From Streptomyces longispororuber (GTDB lineage Bacteria; Actinomycetota; Actinomycetes; Streptomycetales; Streptomycetaceae): DNA of 64,000 nt. Positions 31,390 to 40,304 of the stretch are shown here, piece by piece. A program made the translations under genes and the position numbers. Each line of letters opens with the position of its first letter. The first letter of the stretch is position 1. Where the stretch lies: contig NZ_BNBT01000030.1 in the NCBI RefSeq assembly GCF_014656095.1, forward strand, positions 1-64,000. Reading direction: 5' to 3'. The notes under the pieces were generated by a model. The model worked only from the letters and a program-made list of their open reading frames with translations. It ran no database searches and had not been told where the DNA came from.

Positions 31390-34300
31390 TCAGGCCTCCA
31401 CCGGCTCCCCCACGAACGTCCGCCACAGCTCCGCGTACCGCCCGCCGCGCGCGAGCAGCTCGGCGTGCGTGCCGTCCTCCGCGACGCGGCCGTGGTCCAT
31501 GACGACGACGCGGTCCGCGCGGGCGGCGGTGGTGAGCCGGTGGGCGACGACGAGCGTCGTGCGGCGGCCCGCGATGCGGTCGGTGGCCTGGTTGACCTGG
31601 GCCTCGGTGGCGAGGTCCAGGGCGGCGGTGGCCTCGTCCAGGAGCAGGATGTCGGGGTCGACGAGTTCGGCGCGGGCCAGGGCGATGAGCTGGCGCTGGC
31701 CGGCGGACAGGTTGCGGCCGCGCTCGGCGACCTCGTGCAGGTAGCCGCCCTCCAGGGTGGCGATCATGTCGTGCGCGCCGACCGCGCGGGCCGCCGCCTC
31801 GACCTGGGCGTCGGTGGCGTCGGGGCGGCCGTAGGCGATGGCGTCGCGGACCGTGCCCGCGAACAGATAGGCCTCCTGCGGCACGACGCCGAGGCGGTGC
31901 CGGTACGCGGTCAGGTCCAGGGCGCGCAGATCGGTGCCGTCGACGGTGACCCGGCCTGCCGTCGGGTCGTAGAAGCGGGCGACGAGCTTGACGAGGGTGG
32001 ACTTGCCCGCACCGGTCTCACCGACGAACGCGACGGTCTGGCCCGCGGGGATGCGCAGGTCGATGCCGCTGAGCGCGGTCTCCCCCGCGGGGGCACCGAC
32101 CGGGGCGCCGTCCTCGGCCGGGGCCGCGCCGTCGGCCCCGTACGCGAACTCGACGTCCTCGAAGGCGATCTCGCCGCGCAGGGAGAGCACGTCCAGCGGC
32201 TCGTCGGGGGCCTTGGTGGAGGTGGGCTCGCGCAGCAGCTCCTGGATCCGGCCGAGCGACACGGTGGCCTGCTGGTAGCCGTCGAAGACCTGGGAGAGCT
32301 GCTGCACCGGCGCGAAGAACAGGTCGATGTAGAGCAGGTACGCGACCAGCGCGCCGGTGGTGAGCGTCCCGGCGTCCACGCGGTGCGCGCCCACGACCAG
32401 CACGGCCACCACCGCCACCGAGGACAGGAGCTGCACGAACGGGAAGTACACGGAGATCAGCCACTGGCCGCGCACCCGCGCCTCGCGGTAGGCGCGGCTG
32501 TGGTCCGCGAACCGCTCGCCGCCCGTGCGCTCACGCCGGAACGCCTGCACGATCCGCAGCCCGGCCACGGTCTCCTGGAGGTCGGCGTTGACCACGGACA
32601 CGCGCTCGCGGGCCAGTTCGTACGCCTTCACGCTCGCCCTGCGGAAGAAGTACGTGGCGACGGCGAGCAGCGGGAGCGTCGCGAAGACGACGAGCGCGAG
32701 CTGGACGTCGATCACGAGCAGGGCGGCCATGATGCCGAAGAAGGTGACGACGGAGACGAAGGCGGTGACGAGACCGGTCTGCAGGAACGTGGACAGGGCG
32801 TCCACGTCGGTCGTCATCCGCGTCATGATGCGCCCGGTCAGCTCGCGCTCGTAGTAGTCGAGCCCGAGCCGCTGCAACTGCGTGAAGATCTTCAGGCGCA
32901 GTGCGTACAGGACGCGCTCGCCGGTGCGGCCCGTCATGCGGATCTCGGCGGTCTGCGCCGCCCACTGCACGGCGACGGCGGCGAGCGCCAGCCCGGACGC
33001 CGCCCACACGGCGCCGAGCGCGAGCTGGGTGACGCCCTCGTCGATGCCGTGCCGGATGAGCACGGGCAGCAGCAGGCCCATGCCCGCGTCCAGGGCGACG
33101 AGCACCAGGCTGAGCAGCAGCGGCGCCCCGAAGCCGCGCAGCAGCCTGCGCAGGCCGTACGACTCCTCGGGGGCGACGGCGCGTGCCTCGTCGATGCCGG
33201 GGGTGTCGGTGGCGGGCGGCAGCGCCTCGACCTGGGCGAGCAGTTCGGGGGTGGCCGGGGAGCCGGACAGCGCGGTGTCCTTGGGCTCGCGGTCGCCCGT
33301 CCACAGCCTGGGGGTGATGCCGCGCTCGGCGTCGAACTCGGCGTCCAGCTCGTCGCGTACGGAGGTGTCCTCGGGGCTCTCCGCCGTCCGGGGCGCGGTG
33401 TGGCCGGGCGAGACGCCGCCCAGCTCGTCCGGGTCGGTGAGCAGCCGCCGGTACAGCGGTGAGGTGCGCTCAAGGTCGGCGTGCGTGCCGATCGCGGCGA
33501 GGCGGCCGCCGTCGAGGACGGCGATGCGGTCGGCGAGGTTCAGGGTGGAGCGGCGGTGCGCGATGAGGAGGGTCGTCCGGCCCTCCATGACGTGCTGGAG
33601 CGCCTCGTGGATCTCGTGCTCGACGCGGGCATCGACGGCGGAGGTGGCGTCGTCCAGGACGAGCAGGCGCGGGTCGGTGAGGATGGCGCGGGCGAGCGCG
33701 AGGCGCTGGCGCTGGCCGCCGGAGAGGGTGAGCCCGTGCTCGCCGACCTTCGTGTCGTAGCCCTCGGGCAGCTCCGCGATGAACCGGTCCGCCTGCGCGG
33801 CGCGCGCGGCCCGCTCGATCTCCTCGTCCGTCGCGTCGGGCTTGCCGTACGCGATGTTGGCGCGCACGGTGTCGGAGAACAGGAAGGAGTCCTCGGGCAC
33901 GAGGCCGATGGCGGCGCGCAGCGACTCCTGCGTCAGCTCGCGCACGTCGTGGCCGCCGATGAGGACGGCTCCGCGCGTCACGTCGTAGAACCGGGGCAGC
34001 AGCAGCGAGACGGTGGACTTGCCGCTGCCGGACGACCCGACGACGGCGAGGGTCTCACCGGGCCGGATCTCGAAGCTGAGCCCGTCCAGGACGGGAACCT
34101 GCCCCCCGTCGTACCCGAACGACACGTCGTCGAACTCGACGGTCGCGGGCGCGTCGGCGGGCAGCTCCTTCGTCCCGTCCTTGATCGCGGGCCGGGTGTC
34201 GATGAGCTCCAGGACGCGCTCGGCGCCGGCGCGGGCCTGCTGCCCGACGGTGAGCACCATGGCGAGCATCCGCACGGGGCCCACGAGTTGCGCCAGGTAG

Positions 34301-35811
34301 GTCGAGAACGCCACGAACGTCCCGAGCGTGATCTTCCCCTCCACCGCGAGCCAGCCGCCGAGCGCGAGCATCGCGACCTGCCCGAGCATGGGCACGGCCT
34401 GGAGTGCGGGGGTGTAGCGGGAGTTCAGGCGGATGGTGCGCAGCCGCCCGGCGAACAGCCTCCGGCTCACCTCGCGCAGCTTGCCGGTCTCCTGCTCCTC
34501 CTGCCCGAAGCCCTTCACCACGCGCACGCCGCTGACGGCGCCGTCGACGACGCCCGCGACGGCGGCGGCCTGCGCCTGCGCGTACCAGGTGGCGGGGTGC
34601 AGTTTCGTACGGCTGCGGCGGGCGATCCACATCAGCGCGGGCGCGACGGCGAGCGCCACCAGGGTGAGCGGCAGCGACAGCCACGCCATGATCACCAGGG
34701 ACATCAGGAACAGCAGCACGTTCCCGATGGTCATGGGCAGCATGAACAGCAGCCCCTGGATCAACTGCAGGTCACTGGTGGCCCGCCCCACGACCTGCCC
34801 GGTCGACAGCTCGTCCTGCCGCCGCCCGTCCAGCGCGGTGATCGTGTCGTACATCTCCGTCCGCAGATCGTGCTGCACGTCGAGCGCGAGGCGGCCGCCG
34901 TAGTACCGGCGGACGTACGTCATCACGTACACGAGCACCGCGGCCCCGACCAGGGCCCCGGCCCACGGCGCCATGTCCCGGCTGTGGTCCCCGATCACGT
35001 CGTCGATGACGACCTTGGTGAGCAGCGGTACGACGGCCATGACGGCCATGCCCCCGAGCGAGGACCCGAGCGCCAGCACGACGTCCTTCGGATACCGCCA
35101 GGCATAGGCCCACAGCCGCTTGGCCCAGCGGGGCGGCTGGGCTTGGGGGGTGGGCCGCGCTTCGGCCGGGGCGTCGGCTTCGGCGGGCCCGGCCGGGGCC
35201 TTGGCTGCGGCCTGCCCGGCCGGGGCCTTGGCTGCGGCCTGCCCGGCCGGGGCGCCGGCTGCGGCTTGGTCGGCCGGGGCCTTGGCTGCGGTCGGGGCGT
35301 CGGCTTCGGCCGGGGCGCCGGCTGCGGCCTGCCCGGCCTGAGCCTTGGTTGCGGCTTGGTCGGCCCGGTTCCCGGCTTCGGCCTGGTCGGCCGGGGCCTT
35401 GGCTGCGGCTTGGTCGGCCTGGTTTCTGGCTTCGGCCTGGTCGGCCGGGGCCTTGGCTGCGGCCGGCTGCGGCTGACTGGGCGGCTGCTCGGCTTGGCCT
35501 TCGGCCGGGCTGACCGAGCCCTCGGCTGCGTCCTGACCGGTCGGGCCCTTGGCCTCCGGCTGGTCGGGGTGGCCTTCGACTTTCGGCTTGGGCCGGGCTT
35601 CGGCCTTCGGGTGGCCGGGCTGGTCCGCTTGGCCGTGCTGCTTCGGCTGCTGCTGTCGCGCGGCCTGCTGCGGCTGATCGGCGTGGCCTTGCCGCTTCGC
35701 CTGGCTCTGCGGCTCGGGCTGCGGCGGCCGCTCAGCCTGGCTCCGCGGCTCGGGCTCCCTCGGGTGCCCTGCCCGGTTCCGCTGCTCCGGCTGCTCCGGC
35801 CGCTCCGTCAC
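31390..35811 (-). CDS. double-length ABC exporter (two TMD-NBD halves fused) with repetitive N-terminal extension
   Basis: A 1473-residue protein. Residues 1 to about 225 are low-complexity Ala/Pro/Gln/Lys sequence with imperfect 'AKAPADQAEA' type repeats. Two complete type-IV exporter halves follow. The first has six spans and then an NBD with GSSGSGKS near residue 595 and 'LSGGQRQRLALARA' near 690. A ~70-residue linker leads to the second, with GETGAGKS near 1265 and 'LSAGQRQLIALARA' near 1365 (Ala replacing the first signature Gly). Both Walker B 'DDATSAVD' and 'DEATAALD' are present; the first lacks the catalytic Glu, suggesting one degenerate ATPase site, as in heterodimeric drug or lipid exporters. 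The GTG at 35811 has GGGAGGCGG ahead. Confidence 0.9.
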   Translation of the reverse strand: MTERPEQPEQRNRAGHPREPEPRSQAERPPQPEPQSQAKRQGHADQPQQAARQQQPKQHGQADQPGHPKAEARPKPKVEGHPDQPEAKGPTGQDAAEGSVSPAEGQAEQPPSQPQPAAAKAPADQAEARNQADQAAAKAPADQAEAGNRADQAATKAQAGQAAAGAPAEADAPTAAKAPADQAAAGAPAGQAAAKAPAGQAAAKAPAGPAEADAPAEARPTPQAQPPRWAKRLWAYAWRYPKDVVLALGSSLGGMAVMAVVPLLTKVVIDDVIGDHSRDMAPWAGALVGAAVLVYVMTYVRRYYGGRLALDVQHDLRTEMYDTITALDGRRQDELSTGQVVGRATSDLQLIQGLLFMLPMTIGNVLLFLMSLVIMAWLSLPLTLVALAVAPALMWIARRSRTKLHPATWYAQAQAAAVAGVVDGAVSGVRVVKGFGQEEQETGKLREVSRRLFAGRLRTIRLNSRYTPALQAVPMLGQVAMLALGGWLAVEGKITLGTFVAFSTYLAQLVGPVRMLAMVLTVGQQARAGAERVLELIDTRPAIKDGTKELPADAPATVEFDDVSFGYDGGQVPVLDGLSFEIRPGETLAVVGSSGSGKSTVSLLLPRFYDVTRGAVLIGGHDVRELTQESLRAAIGLVPEDSFLFSDTVRANIAYGKPDATDEEIERAARAAQADRFIAELPEGYDTKVGEHGLTLSGGQRQRLALARAILTDPRLLVLDDATSAVDARVEHEIHEALQHVMEGRTTLLIAHRRSTLNLADRIAVLDGGRLAAIGTHADLERTSPLYRRLLTDPDELGGVSPGHTAPRTAESPEDTSVRDELDAEFDAERGITPRLWTGDREPKDTALSGSPATPELLAQVEALPPATDTPGIDEARAVAPEESYGLRRLLRGFGAPLLLSLVLVALDAGMGLLLPVLIRHGIDEGVTQLALGAVWAASGLALAAVAVQWAAQTAEIRMTGRTGERVLYALRLKIFTQLQRLGLDYYERELTGRIMTRMTTDVDALSTFLQTGLVTAFVSVVTFFGIMAALLVIDVQLALVVFATLPLLAVATYFFRRASVKAYELARERVSVVNADLQETVAGLRIVQAFRRERTGGERFADHSRAYREARVRGQWLISVYFPFVQLLSSVAVVAVLVVGAHRVDAGTLTTGALVAYLLYIDLFFAPVQQLSQVFDGYQQATVSLGRIQELLREPTSTKAPDEPLDVLSLRGEIAFEDVEFAYGADGAAPAEDGAPVGAPAGETALSGIDLRIPAGQTVAFVGETGAGKSTLVKLVARFYDPTAGRVTVDGTDLRALDLTAYRHRLGVVPQEAYLFAGTVRDAIAYGRPDATDAQVEAAARAVGAHDMIATLEGGYLHEVAERGRNLSAGQRQLIALARAELVDPDILLLDEATAALDLATEAQVNQATDRIAGRRTTLVVAHRLTTAARADRVVVMDHGRVAEDGTHAELLARGGRYAELWRTFVGEPVEA

Positions 35812-36062
35812 GTGTCCGCCTCCCACCGTCTGACCTGCCGAGAGGCCCAACACGGGACGCTGCGCTTTTCATCCCGCCGCAACAAAACGATGGCTCTGCG
35901 CTTGAGCGGGGCTCCAGGCGTGGCGCGCCTCGCCCTCGCTCACCGGCGGGCTCCTCCCCCACCCACCCGCCCGCCCACCCCGGCTGACGCGCTCGACGCC
36001 TTCGGCCTCCGCACGAGGTCCGCCGTCGCCTCGGCCTGCTCCTGCACCGCGCTGACGCGTTT

Positions 36063-36177
36063 GTCCTCAATCGCCGGACGGGCTGACGCGCTCACCCCGA
36101 CATCAGCAGGGGTCTCTCCCCACCCACCCGCCCATCCATCGCGCTGACGCGCTCGTCCTCAAACGCCGGACGGGCTG
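36063..36177. repeat. dispersed GCCGGACGGGCTG element, two direct copies
   Basis: The core (TCCTCAA.CGCCGGACGGGCTG) occurs at 36063-36085 and 36151-36177 in the same orientation. Further copies are at 43531-43572, 51024-51063, 57511-57550 and, inverted, 57600-57639. All are intergenic. Confidence 0.75.
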
Positions 36178-36275
36178 ACAACCAACCGCCGCGAAGCCGC
36201 ACGGCAACAGGCTGCGGCACGCTGAGCACAAACCGCGAACCGCTAGGCCGGGGCTGGCCCCGGACACCAGGGCCG

Positions 36276-36560
36276 CACGGGTGGACGGGCGGAACACACC
36301 GACGACGAAGCGGAAAGCCGCCAGGCCGGGGCCGAGCCCCGCCACCGAGGTAGTACGGACGGGCAGGCGGGAAACACCGCCACGCCAGCGGCGGAACACC
36401 CGACAACGGACCGGGAAGCCGCCAGGCCAAGGGCGCACGGGTGGGCGGGTGGGAGATACCGGCGACGGGCCGGGAAGCCGCCAGGTCGGGGCCAGGCCCG
36501 GTCACCGGGGCGGTACGGGTGGGCGGGCGATCCGGCGGAACGCCCACCCGCCCCGGAGGG
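36276..36560. repeat. degenerate ~80-bp tandem repeat, about 3.5 copies
   Basis: Recurring blocks are (C)ACGGGTGG(A/G)CGGGCG, a run near ACCG(A/G)CGACG and CGGGAAGCCGCCAGGCC. Copies are diverged by substitutions and small indels, unlike the fresh repeats at 15.2 and 17.8 kb. It looks like a decayed array in non-coding DNA. Confidence 0.6.
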
Positions 36561-36624
36561 GCGCGGGGCACCCCGGGCCTGGGCAGAGGCCCAGCGACAC
36601 CCGCCCAAGGCGCCCCCGCCAGCC

Positions 36625-36921
36625 CTAGCCCTGCACCATCCCCAGCACCGGCAACGCCGGAGCCCCGGCGTCACTCACGTACCGCGACTTCTGCCGGATC
36701 TCGTTGCACTGGAAGGCCCGCGCCTGGTCCAGCACCTCGATGGTGATGACGGCGTCGATGTCGTGCACGGTCGGGCAGAGGTCACGGATGATCTCGATGT
36801 TCTGCGTGGAGTGGCCGTGAACCTCCTCGTCGGCCGTGGCCGGCGTGACGGCCATACCCGTCGCGGCCAGCGTCAGCACCGACCCGGCCAGCACCTTCTT
36901 GTTCGTAGAGCTCATGGACAC
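36625..36921 (-). CDS. small secreted hypothetical protein
   Basis: A 98-residue protein. The signal peptide 'KKVLAGSVLTLAATGMAVTP' ends near 'ATADEE'. The mature ~65 residues contain 'VHGHSTQNIEIIRDLCPTV' and a second cysteine in 'ARAFQCNEIRQKSRY', probably one disulfide. The GTG at 36921 lies about seven bases after AAGGGG; an ATG two codons later (36915) is an equal candidate. It has features of the small exported proteins seen on Streptomyces surfaces, but no chaplin or SapB motif. No function is assigned. Confidence 0.75.
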   Translation of the reverse strand: MSMSSTNKKVLAGSVLTLAATGMAVTPATADEEVHGHSTQNIEIIRDLCPTVHDIDAVITIEVLDQARAFQCNEIRQKSRYVSDAGAPALPVLGMVQG

Positions 36922-37084
36922 TGAGCGCCCCTTCCCGCGAATGCCACGGCACCCCGTACGGGTGCCCATACCGGCCCAACCGGGATGCCGCGGCATAAGT
37001 TGCGCGAAGGGTCAGACTTTTCACCCGGTCGCCAGGCCCGGTACGGACGTGGCGACCGGAGCCGCGCGAAGCGAAAGGCCCAGG

Positions 37085-38020
37085 TCAGCCCTGCGGCGGC
37101 GCGGGAACGGCGGCTTCCTTCGGCGTGTCCGTGGGCACGTACCGCAGCGCCCCCGAGGCCCGGGGCGCCAGGTCCTTGTGGATGGCCTTCGACACCTTCT
37201 GGATGGTGTCGACCCCGTACTGCATGCTGCCGTTGCCGTGCGTGAGCACGGAGATGGTGTAGTCGTGGCCGCCGCCCTTGAAGGCGCCGACGCTGTGGAC
37301 GCGCCACCCGTGCGTGGCCCGCGGCAGCCACCCGTTCTTGACGTGGATCTTCACGCCGGAGGGCGCCCCGGCCGGGGTGCCCCAGCGCTGGTCGCGGACG
37401 ACCTTGTTCATGAGCTTGAGGATGTAGGCCCGGGCGTTGTCGCTGAGGACGGAGTTCTTGGCGGTGACCAGCGCGAGGAGCTTCTGCTCGTCGGTGACGT
37501 TGATCCGGGTGAGGCCCCAGTAGCCGTCCGCGCCGGGCACGGTCTTGGTCATCTTGGCCGCGGCCAGGAACTTCTTGATCTTGCCGACGCCGAGCTGGCG
37601 CCACAGCGTGCTGGTGGCGTTGTTGTCGGACCTGGTGATCATGGCGGTGGCGAGGTCGGCCTCGCGGTCCGTGAGGTACCGGTCGTTCTTCTTGGCGTCC
37701 CACAGCAGCGCCGCGAGGACGGTCACCTTGACGACGCTCGCCGAGTCGAACGAGGTCGAGCCGCGCAGCGCGCACGTCGTCTTGGTGGTCTTGTCGTGCA
37801 GCCCGACCGCGATGGTGCCCTTGCGGTTCTTCAGGGCGGCGGTGATGTCCTTCTCCAGCTTCGCGGCCAGGCCGGCCTGCGCGGAGGTGCACTTCACCTT
37901 CGGCGCCGCGGCGGCGGCGGGGGCGGCGACGGCGACCGCGCCGAGCGGCGCGAGCACGGCGACGGCCGCTCCCGCGCTCAGCACGCGGGCACGCCGGGAT
38001 ATGGACAGGTGGTGCGTCAT
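37085..38020 (-). CDS. secreted serine hydrolase, class A beta-lactamase fold
   Basis: A 311-residue exported protein with a signal peptide of about 39 residues. It keeps the penicillin-recognising triad: SVVK (Ser95, Lys98), SDN (131-133) and a KNG box (228-230) in place of KTG. I do not see the omega-loop Glu166 equivalent in the usual setting, so it may be a peptidase, penicillin-binding-like or beta-lactamase-related hydrolase rather than a true resistance enzyme. The ATG at 38020 has a GAGGGGGAACCTCC leader. A dyad 57 bp upstream may be its operator. Flanking genes do not form an operon. Confidence 0.85.
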   Translation of the reverse strand: MTHHLSISRRARVLSAGAAVAVLAPLGAVAVAAPAAAAAPKVKCTSAQAGLAAKLEKDITAALKNRKGTIAVGLHDKTTKTTCALRGSTSFDSASVVKVTVLAALLWDAKKNDRYLTDREADLATAMITRSDNNATSTLWRQLGVGKIKKFLAAAKMTKTVPGADGYWGLTRINVTDEQKLLALVTAKNSVLSDNARAYILKLMNKVVRDQRWGTPAGAPSGVKIHVKNGWLPRATHGWRVHSVGAFKGGGHDYTISVLTHGNGSMQYGVDTIQKVSKAIHKDLAPRASGALRYVPTDTPKEAAVPAPPQG

Positions 38021-38069
38021 GGAGGTTCCCCCTCGAAGTACGTACACGTGCGCCCCCAGCGCACTCGCC

Positions 38070-38092
38070 TCACATGACTCACCGATGTGAGT
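38070..38092. promoter_or_regulatory. overlapping dyads upstream of the serine hydrolase
   Basis: ACTCAC-CGAT-GTGAGT (38077-38092) is a perfect 6-bp dyad. TCACAT (38070-38075) and ATGTGA (38085-38090) make a second, offset one. It lies 50-70 bp upstream of the hydrolase start, a position suiting an operator. The regulator is unknown. Confidence 0.5.
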
Positions 38093-38366
38093 GAAGGTTG
38101 TACAGAGATGCGATTCTGTCACCGTGACCTTCACCGCCCGACGCCGGGCCACCGGGCTCGCTCCGGGCGGCTCGCAAGCGGGCAGCGCCGGACGCCGGCA
38201 CGCGAGCCCGGTCGAAGGCTCGACTCCCGCTCAGAGAGTGATCACCGGCCTTCACCTGGAGCAACCGTTCCCTTACGGTTCGGTGACCAGCCGTCCAGTC
38301 GATGACGGCTCATCGGGGAAGGCGCCGCGTGGGCATCAGAGCAGCCAAGAGAGGCGCAGCGGCGCG

Positions 38367-38843
38367 ATGAACACGAAGCACGACGGGACGGTCACTGTCG
38401 GGGTCCTGCTTGCGAGCGTCGCGCTCACCGCCTGCTCGGGTTCCACAGACACCCCGGACGAGTCCGAACCGACCCGGTTGGCATTCGCAGCGCCCGCGAA
38501 GGAACAGGGCAGGCCGGAGCACATCCCGGGGGAATCCGTCACCGCGGCACCCCGGCTTCCGGAAGGCAAGGCGCTGGCCGAGATCGCCGCGGCCGAGGGC
38601 AGCCGGACCGTTCCCCTCGGCCGCATCGGTGAAGGCCCGCTGTCCGTGCTCGTGAACTGCCAGGGCAGGGGCACACTTGAGGTCACCCTTCAGCCCATGG
38701 GCATGAAGTTCCCCCTGAGCTGCGTGAAGGGCGAGGTCAGCAGCACGTACAACGAACTGCGCCTGAAGAAGCCCAGGGCCGAGGCCACCCTCAAGGTGAC
38801 CGTCCCCTCCACGGTGAGGTGGTCCCTCACCGCAGGCCAGTAG
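38367..38843 (+). CDS. putative lipoprotein
   Basis: A 158-residue protein with a lipoprotein signal: 'TVTVGVLLASVALTACSGS', lipobox LTAC. The exported part is a single beta-rich domain ('LSVLVNCQGRGTLEVTLQPM', 'FPLSCVKGEVSSTYNELRL', 'KVTVPSTVRWSLTAGQ') with two cysteines. The pattern 'V.C.G.G.L.V' resembles small Streptomyces lipoproteins of unknown role. The ATG at 38367 is chosen because it gives a normal signal peptide; the frame upstream is not protein-like. GAGAGG lies about 16 bases ahead, so initiation may be weak. A terminator follows. Confidence 0.78.
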   Translation: MNTKHDGTVTVGVLLASVALTACSGSTDTPDESEPTRLAFAAPAKEQGRPEHIPGESVTAAPRLPEGKALAEIAAAEGSRTVPLGRIGEGPLSVLVNCQGRGTLEVTLQPMGMKFPLSCVKGEVSSTYNELRLKKPRAEATLKVTVPSTVRWSLTAGQ

Positions 38844-38889
38844 CGACAGGCGCCGGTATCCCATCAGCTCCTGTCGGTGCTGCCGACTG

Positions 38890-38938
38890 ATTCCGCCCCG
38901 CTGGATCTGGCCCTGTGCCGAGCCAGGCGGGGCGGAAT
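38890..38938. terminator. bidirectional hairpin terminator
   Basis: ATTCCGCCCCGCTGG (38890-38904) pairs with CCAGGCGGGGCGGAAT (38923-38938), with one bulge. It lies between the lipoprotein gene and the convergent DUF397 gene. Confidence 0.7.
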
Positions 38939-39019
38939 GCTGAGACATGCGAGGCTGCGCGCATGCCGGTGAGCTACGGCCGAGCACTTCACCCCCGGGG
39001 GCCAAAGCCCGGTTCGGGA

Positions 39020-39238
39020 TCAGCACCTACGCGATGGACGAGATCCCGCGCCAGGGGCGCCCGCCTTGACGCCGACGAGGAAGGCGGTCCAGGCAGGAGT
39101 GGCGAAGGTCAGCATGGGCTCCGCGGGACATTTGGAGTCACGTACGTCGAGGCCGCGGACGGCCGAGCGGACCTCCACACACTCGCCGTTCTGCTGGCTG
39201 TAACTGCTCTTGAACCACTCAGACGGGAGCACCGACAT
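39020..39238 (-). CDS. DUF397 domain protein, orphan
   Basis: A 72-residue protein with a complete DUF397 domain: 'WFKSSYSQQNGECVEVRS', 'VRDSKCPAEPMLTFATPAW' and 'FLVGVKAG'. These small proteins normally sit next to a helix-turn-helix/DUF5753 regulator (Scr1/BldB-associated type) and act with it, perhaps in a toxin-antitoxin-like manner. Here the partner is missing; the upstream neighbour is a GntR gene. The ATG at 39238 has GGGGGAGAGAAG ahead. The last ~15 residues (Gly/Pro/Arg-rich) look like read-through past the normal end. The same frame continues upstream for ~40 protein-like residues ('LREWLLHLLEGAQLPYG') and could be a remnant of a lost gene. Confidence 0.8.
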   Translation of the reverse strand: MSVLPSEWFKSSYSQQNGECVEVRSAVRGLDVRDSKCPAEPMLTFATPAWTAFLVGVKAGAPGAGSRPSRRC

Positions 39239-39356
39239 CTCTTCTCTCCCCCAGCCCGCTGCCCAGTTCTCCGCGCCATACGGAAGTTGCGCACCCTCCA
39301 GCAAGTGAAGCAGCCACTCCCGCAGTACGTCCCCCTCACGCAAGCACGGGCTGCCG

Positions 39357-40115
39357 TCACGCCTCGAAGTTGTACTCCAAGACGTACGCCGAGGCGTCGA
39401 GGACCATCTCGTTGACTTCGACGGCACGCCCCTGGTCGTCGAATGCGGTGCGGCCGATGAGCATGACCGGCATGCCGGACGACATCCGCAGGTGAGCGGA
39501 CTCTTCGGCGTTGGGCATGCGTGAGCGCACCTCCTCGCGGAACCGGACCGGCCGGCGCCCGAGTTCTTCGAGCCTCGCGTACGTGCCGCCGGGGCCGGTG
39601 TCCGGCTGGGCGATCGGTGTGCCCCTGACCAATTCTGCCGAGAGGTACGAGACGGAGAGCAGCACCGGCTCGCCGTCGAGCACGAACCGCCGCCTCCGGA
39701 CGCAGGCTCGGTCCTCTTCACCGAGTCCCAGGATCTCCGCCACCGCTGCCGGAGCCTCCTCCTCGGTCACCGCGACGGAGTCGACCACCAGGTCACGCCC
39801 ACCGATGTCCGCGGCCCAGATGGAACGTCCCGAACCCCACTGCGCGCGAGCAAGGCGTTCGACACCGAGCCGACGGATCGGCTTGAAGTCCCGGACGAAC
39901 ACCCCGGCGCCTTTACGGGCTTCGACAAGCCCCTCCGCCTGCAGGAGCGCGAGCGCCTGCCGAGCCGTCATGCGCGCGACGCCGTGGGCGGCCATGAGGT
40001 CGTTCTCACCAGGCAGCCGTTGCCCCGGCTCGTACTCACCGGTTTCGATCCCTGCCCTCAGCTCGGCGGCAATGCGCTGGTACTTGGCCTGGCGTTCCCT
40101 GCTGCGCCCGCTCAT
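39357..40115 (-). CDS. GntR-family (HutC/UTRA-type) regulator
   Basis: A 252-residue GntR regulator. The winged helix covers residues 10-75 ('YQRIAAELRAGIETGEYEPG', 'ENDLMAAHGVARMTARQALA') and the UTRA-type effector domain runs from about residue 90 to the end ('RRRFVLDGEPVLLSVSYLSA', 'RIGRTAF'-like stretch near the C-terminus). It is divergent from an HATPase gene, with two copies of a perfect palindrome in the shared promoter, so auto- and cross-repression is likely. GntR plus anti-sigma-type ATPase pairs recur in Streptomyces, including in integrative elements, but no integrase or att site is seen here. Confidence 0.88.
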   Translation of the reverse strand: MSGRSRERQAKYQRIAAELRAGIETGEYEPGQRLPGENDLMAAHGVARMTARQALALLQAEGLVEARKGAGVFVRDFKPIRRLGVERLARAQWGSGRSIWAADIGGRDLVVDSVAVTEEEAPAAVAEILGLGEEDRACVRRRRFVLDGEPVLLSVSYLSAELVRGTPIAQPDTGPGGTYARLEELGRRPVRFREEVRSRMPNAEESAHLRMSSGMPVMLIGRTAFDDQGRAVEVNEMVLDASAYVLEYNFEA

Positions 40116-40199
40116 CCGACCTCCTCCTGTCGTCTCTGGACACCTTAAGTACCGCGCGTGGCATGACGTAGCCGAGCAAGGGCCTCACCGGCACAGGCG

Positions 40200-40217
40200 T
40201 ACATCTCTAGAGATGTA
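40200..40217. promoter_or_regulatory. GntR operator 1
   Basis: TACATCTCTAGAGATGTA is a perfect 18-bp palindrome. It touches a TTGACA -35 hexamer at 40218-40223, so binding would block the plus-strand promoter directly. Confidence 0.85.
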
Positions 40218-40246
40218 TTGACACCCCCCGACGGCTCCGCTTCACT
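40218..40246 (+). promoter_or_regulatory. promoter of the HATPase gene
   Basis: TTGACA (40218-40223) is followed after 17 bp by TTCACT (40241-40246), a plausible housekeeping -35/-10 pair lying between the two GntR palindromes. Confidence 0.5.
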
Positions 40247-40256
40247 GGCGACATCG

Positions 40257-40276
40257 CAACATCTCTAGAGATGTTG
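40257..40276. promoter_or_regulatory. GntR operator 2
   Basis: CAACATCTCTAGAGATGTTG is a perfect 20-bp palindrome sharing the 16-bp core with operator 1, centre-to-centre 58 bp. It lies just downstream of the proposed -10, 29 bp before the HATPase start. Confidence 0.85.
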
Positions 40277-40304
40277 TGCGGCCTACGTCGCCCTGGAGGT
40301 ACCT

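Larger units (their letters stand above)
35812..36624. other. long intergenic region with repeat debris
   Basis: No gene is supported. It contains two copies of the dispersed GTCCTCAA(T/A)CGCCGGACGGGCTG element (36063-36085 and 36151-36177), two nearby GCGCTGACGCG repeats, and a degenerate ~80-bp tandem array at about 36276-36560. The array makes spurious repetitive frames on both strands. Confidence 0.6.

Noticed and set aside
37085..38020. Antibiotic-resistance beta-lactamase
   Set aside because: SxxK, SDN and KNG are present, but the usual Glu166 setting is not evident and KTG is KNG, so only the fold is claimed.
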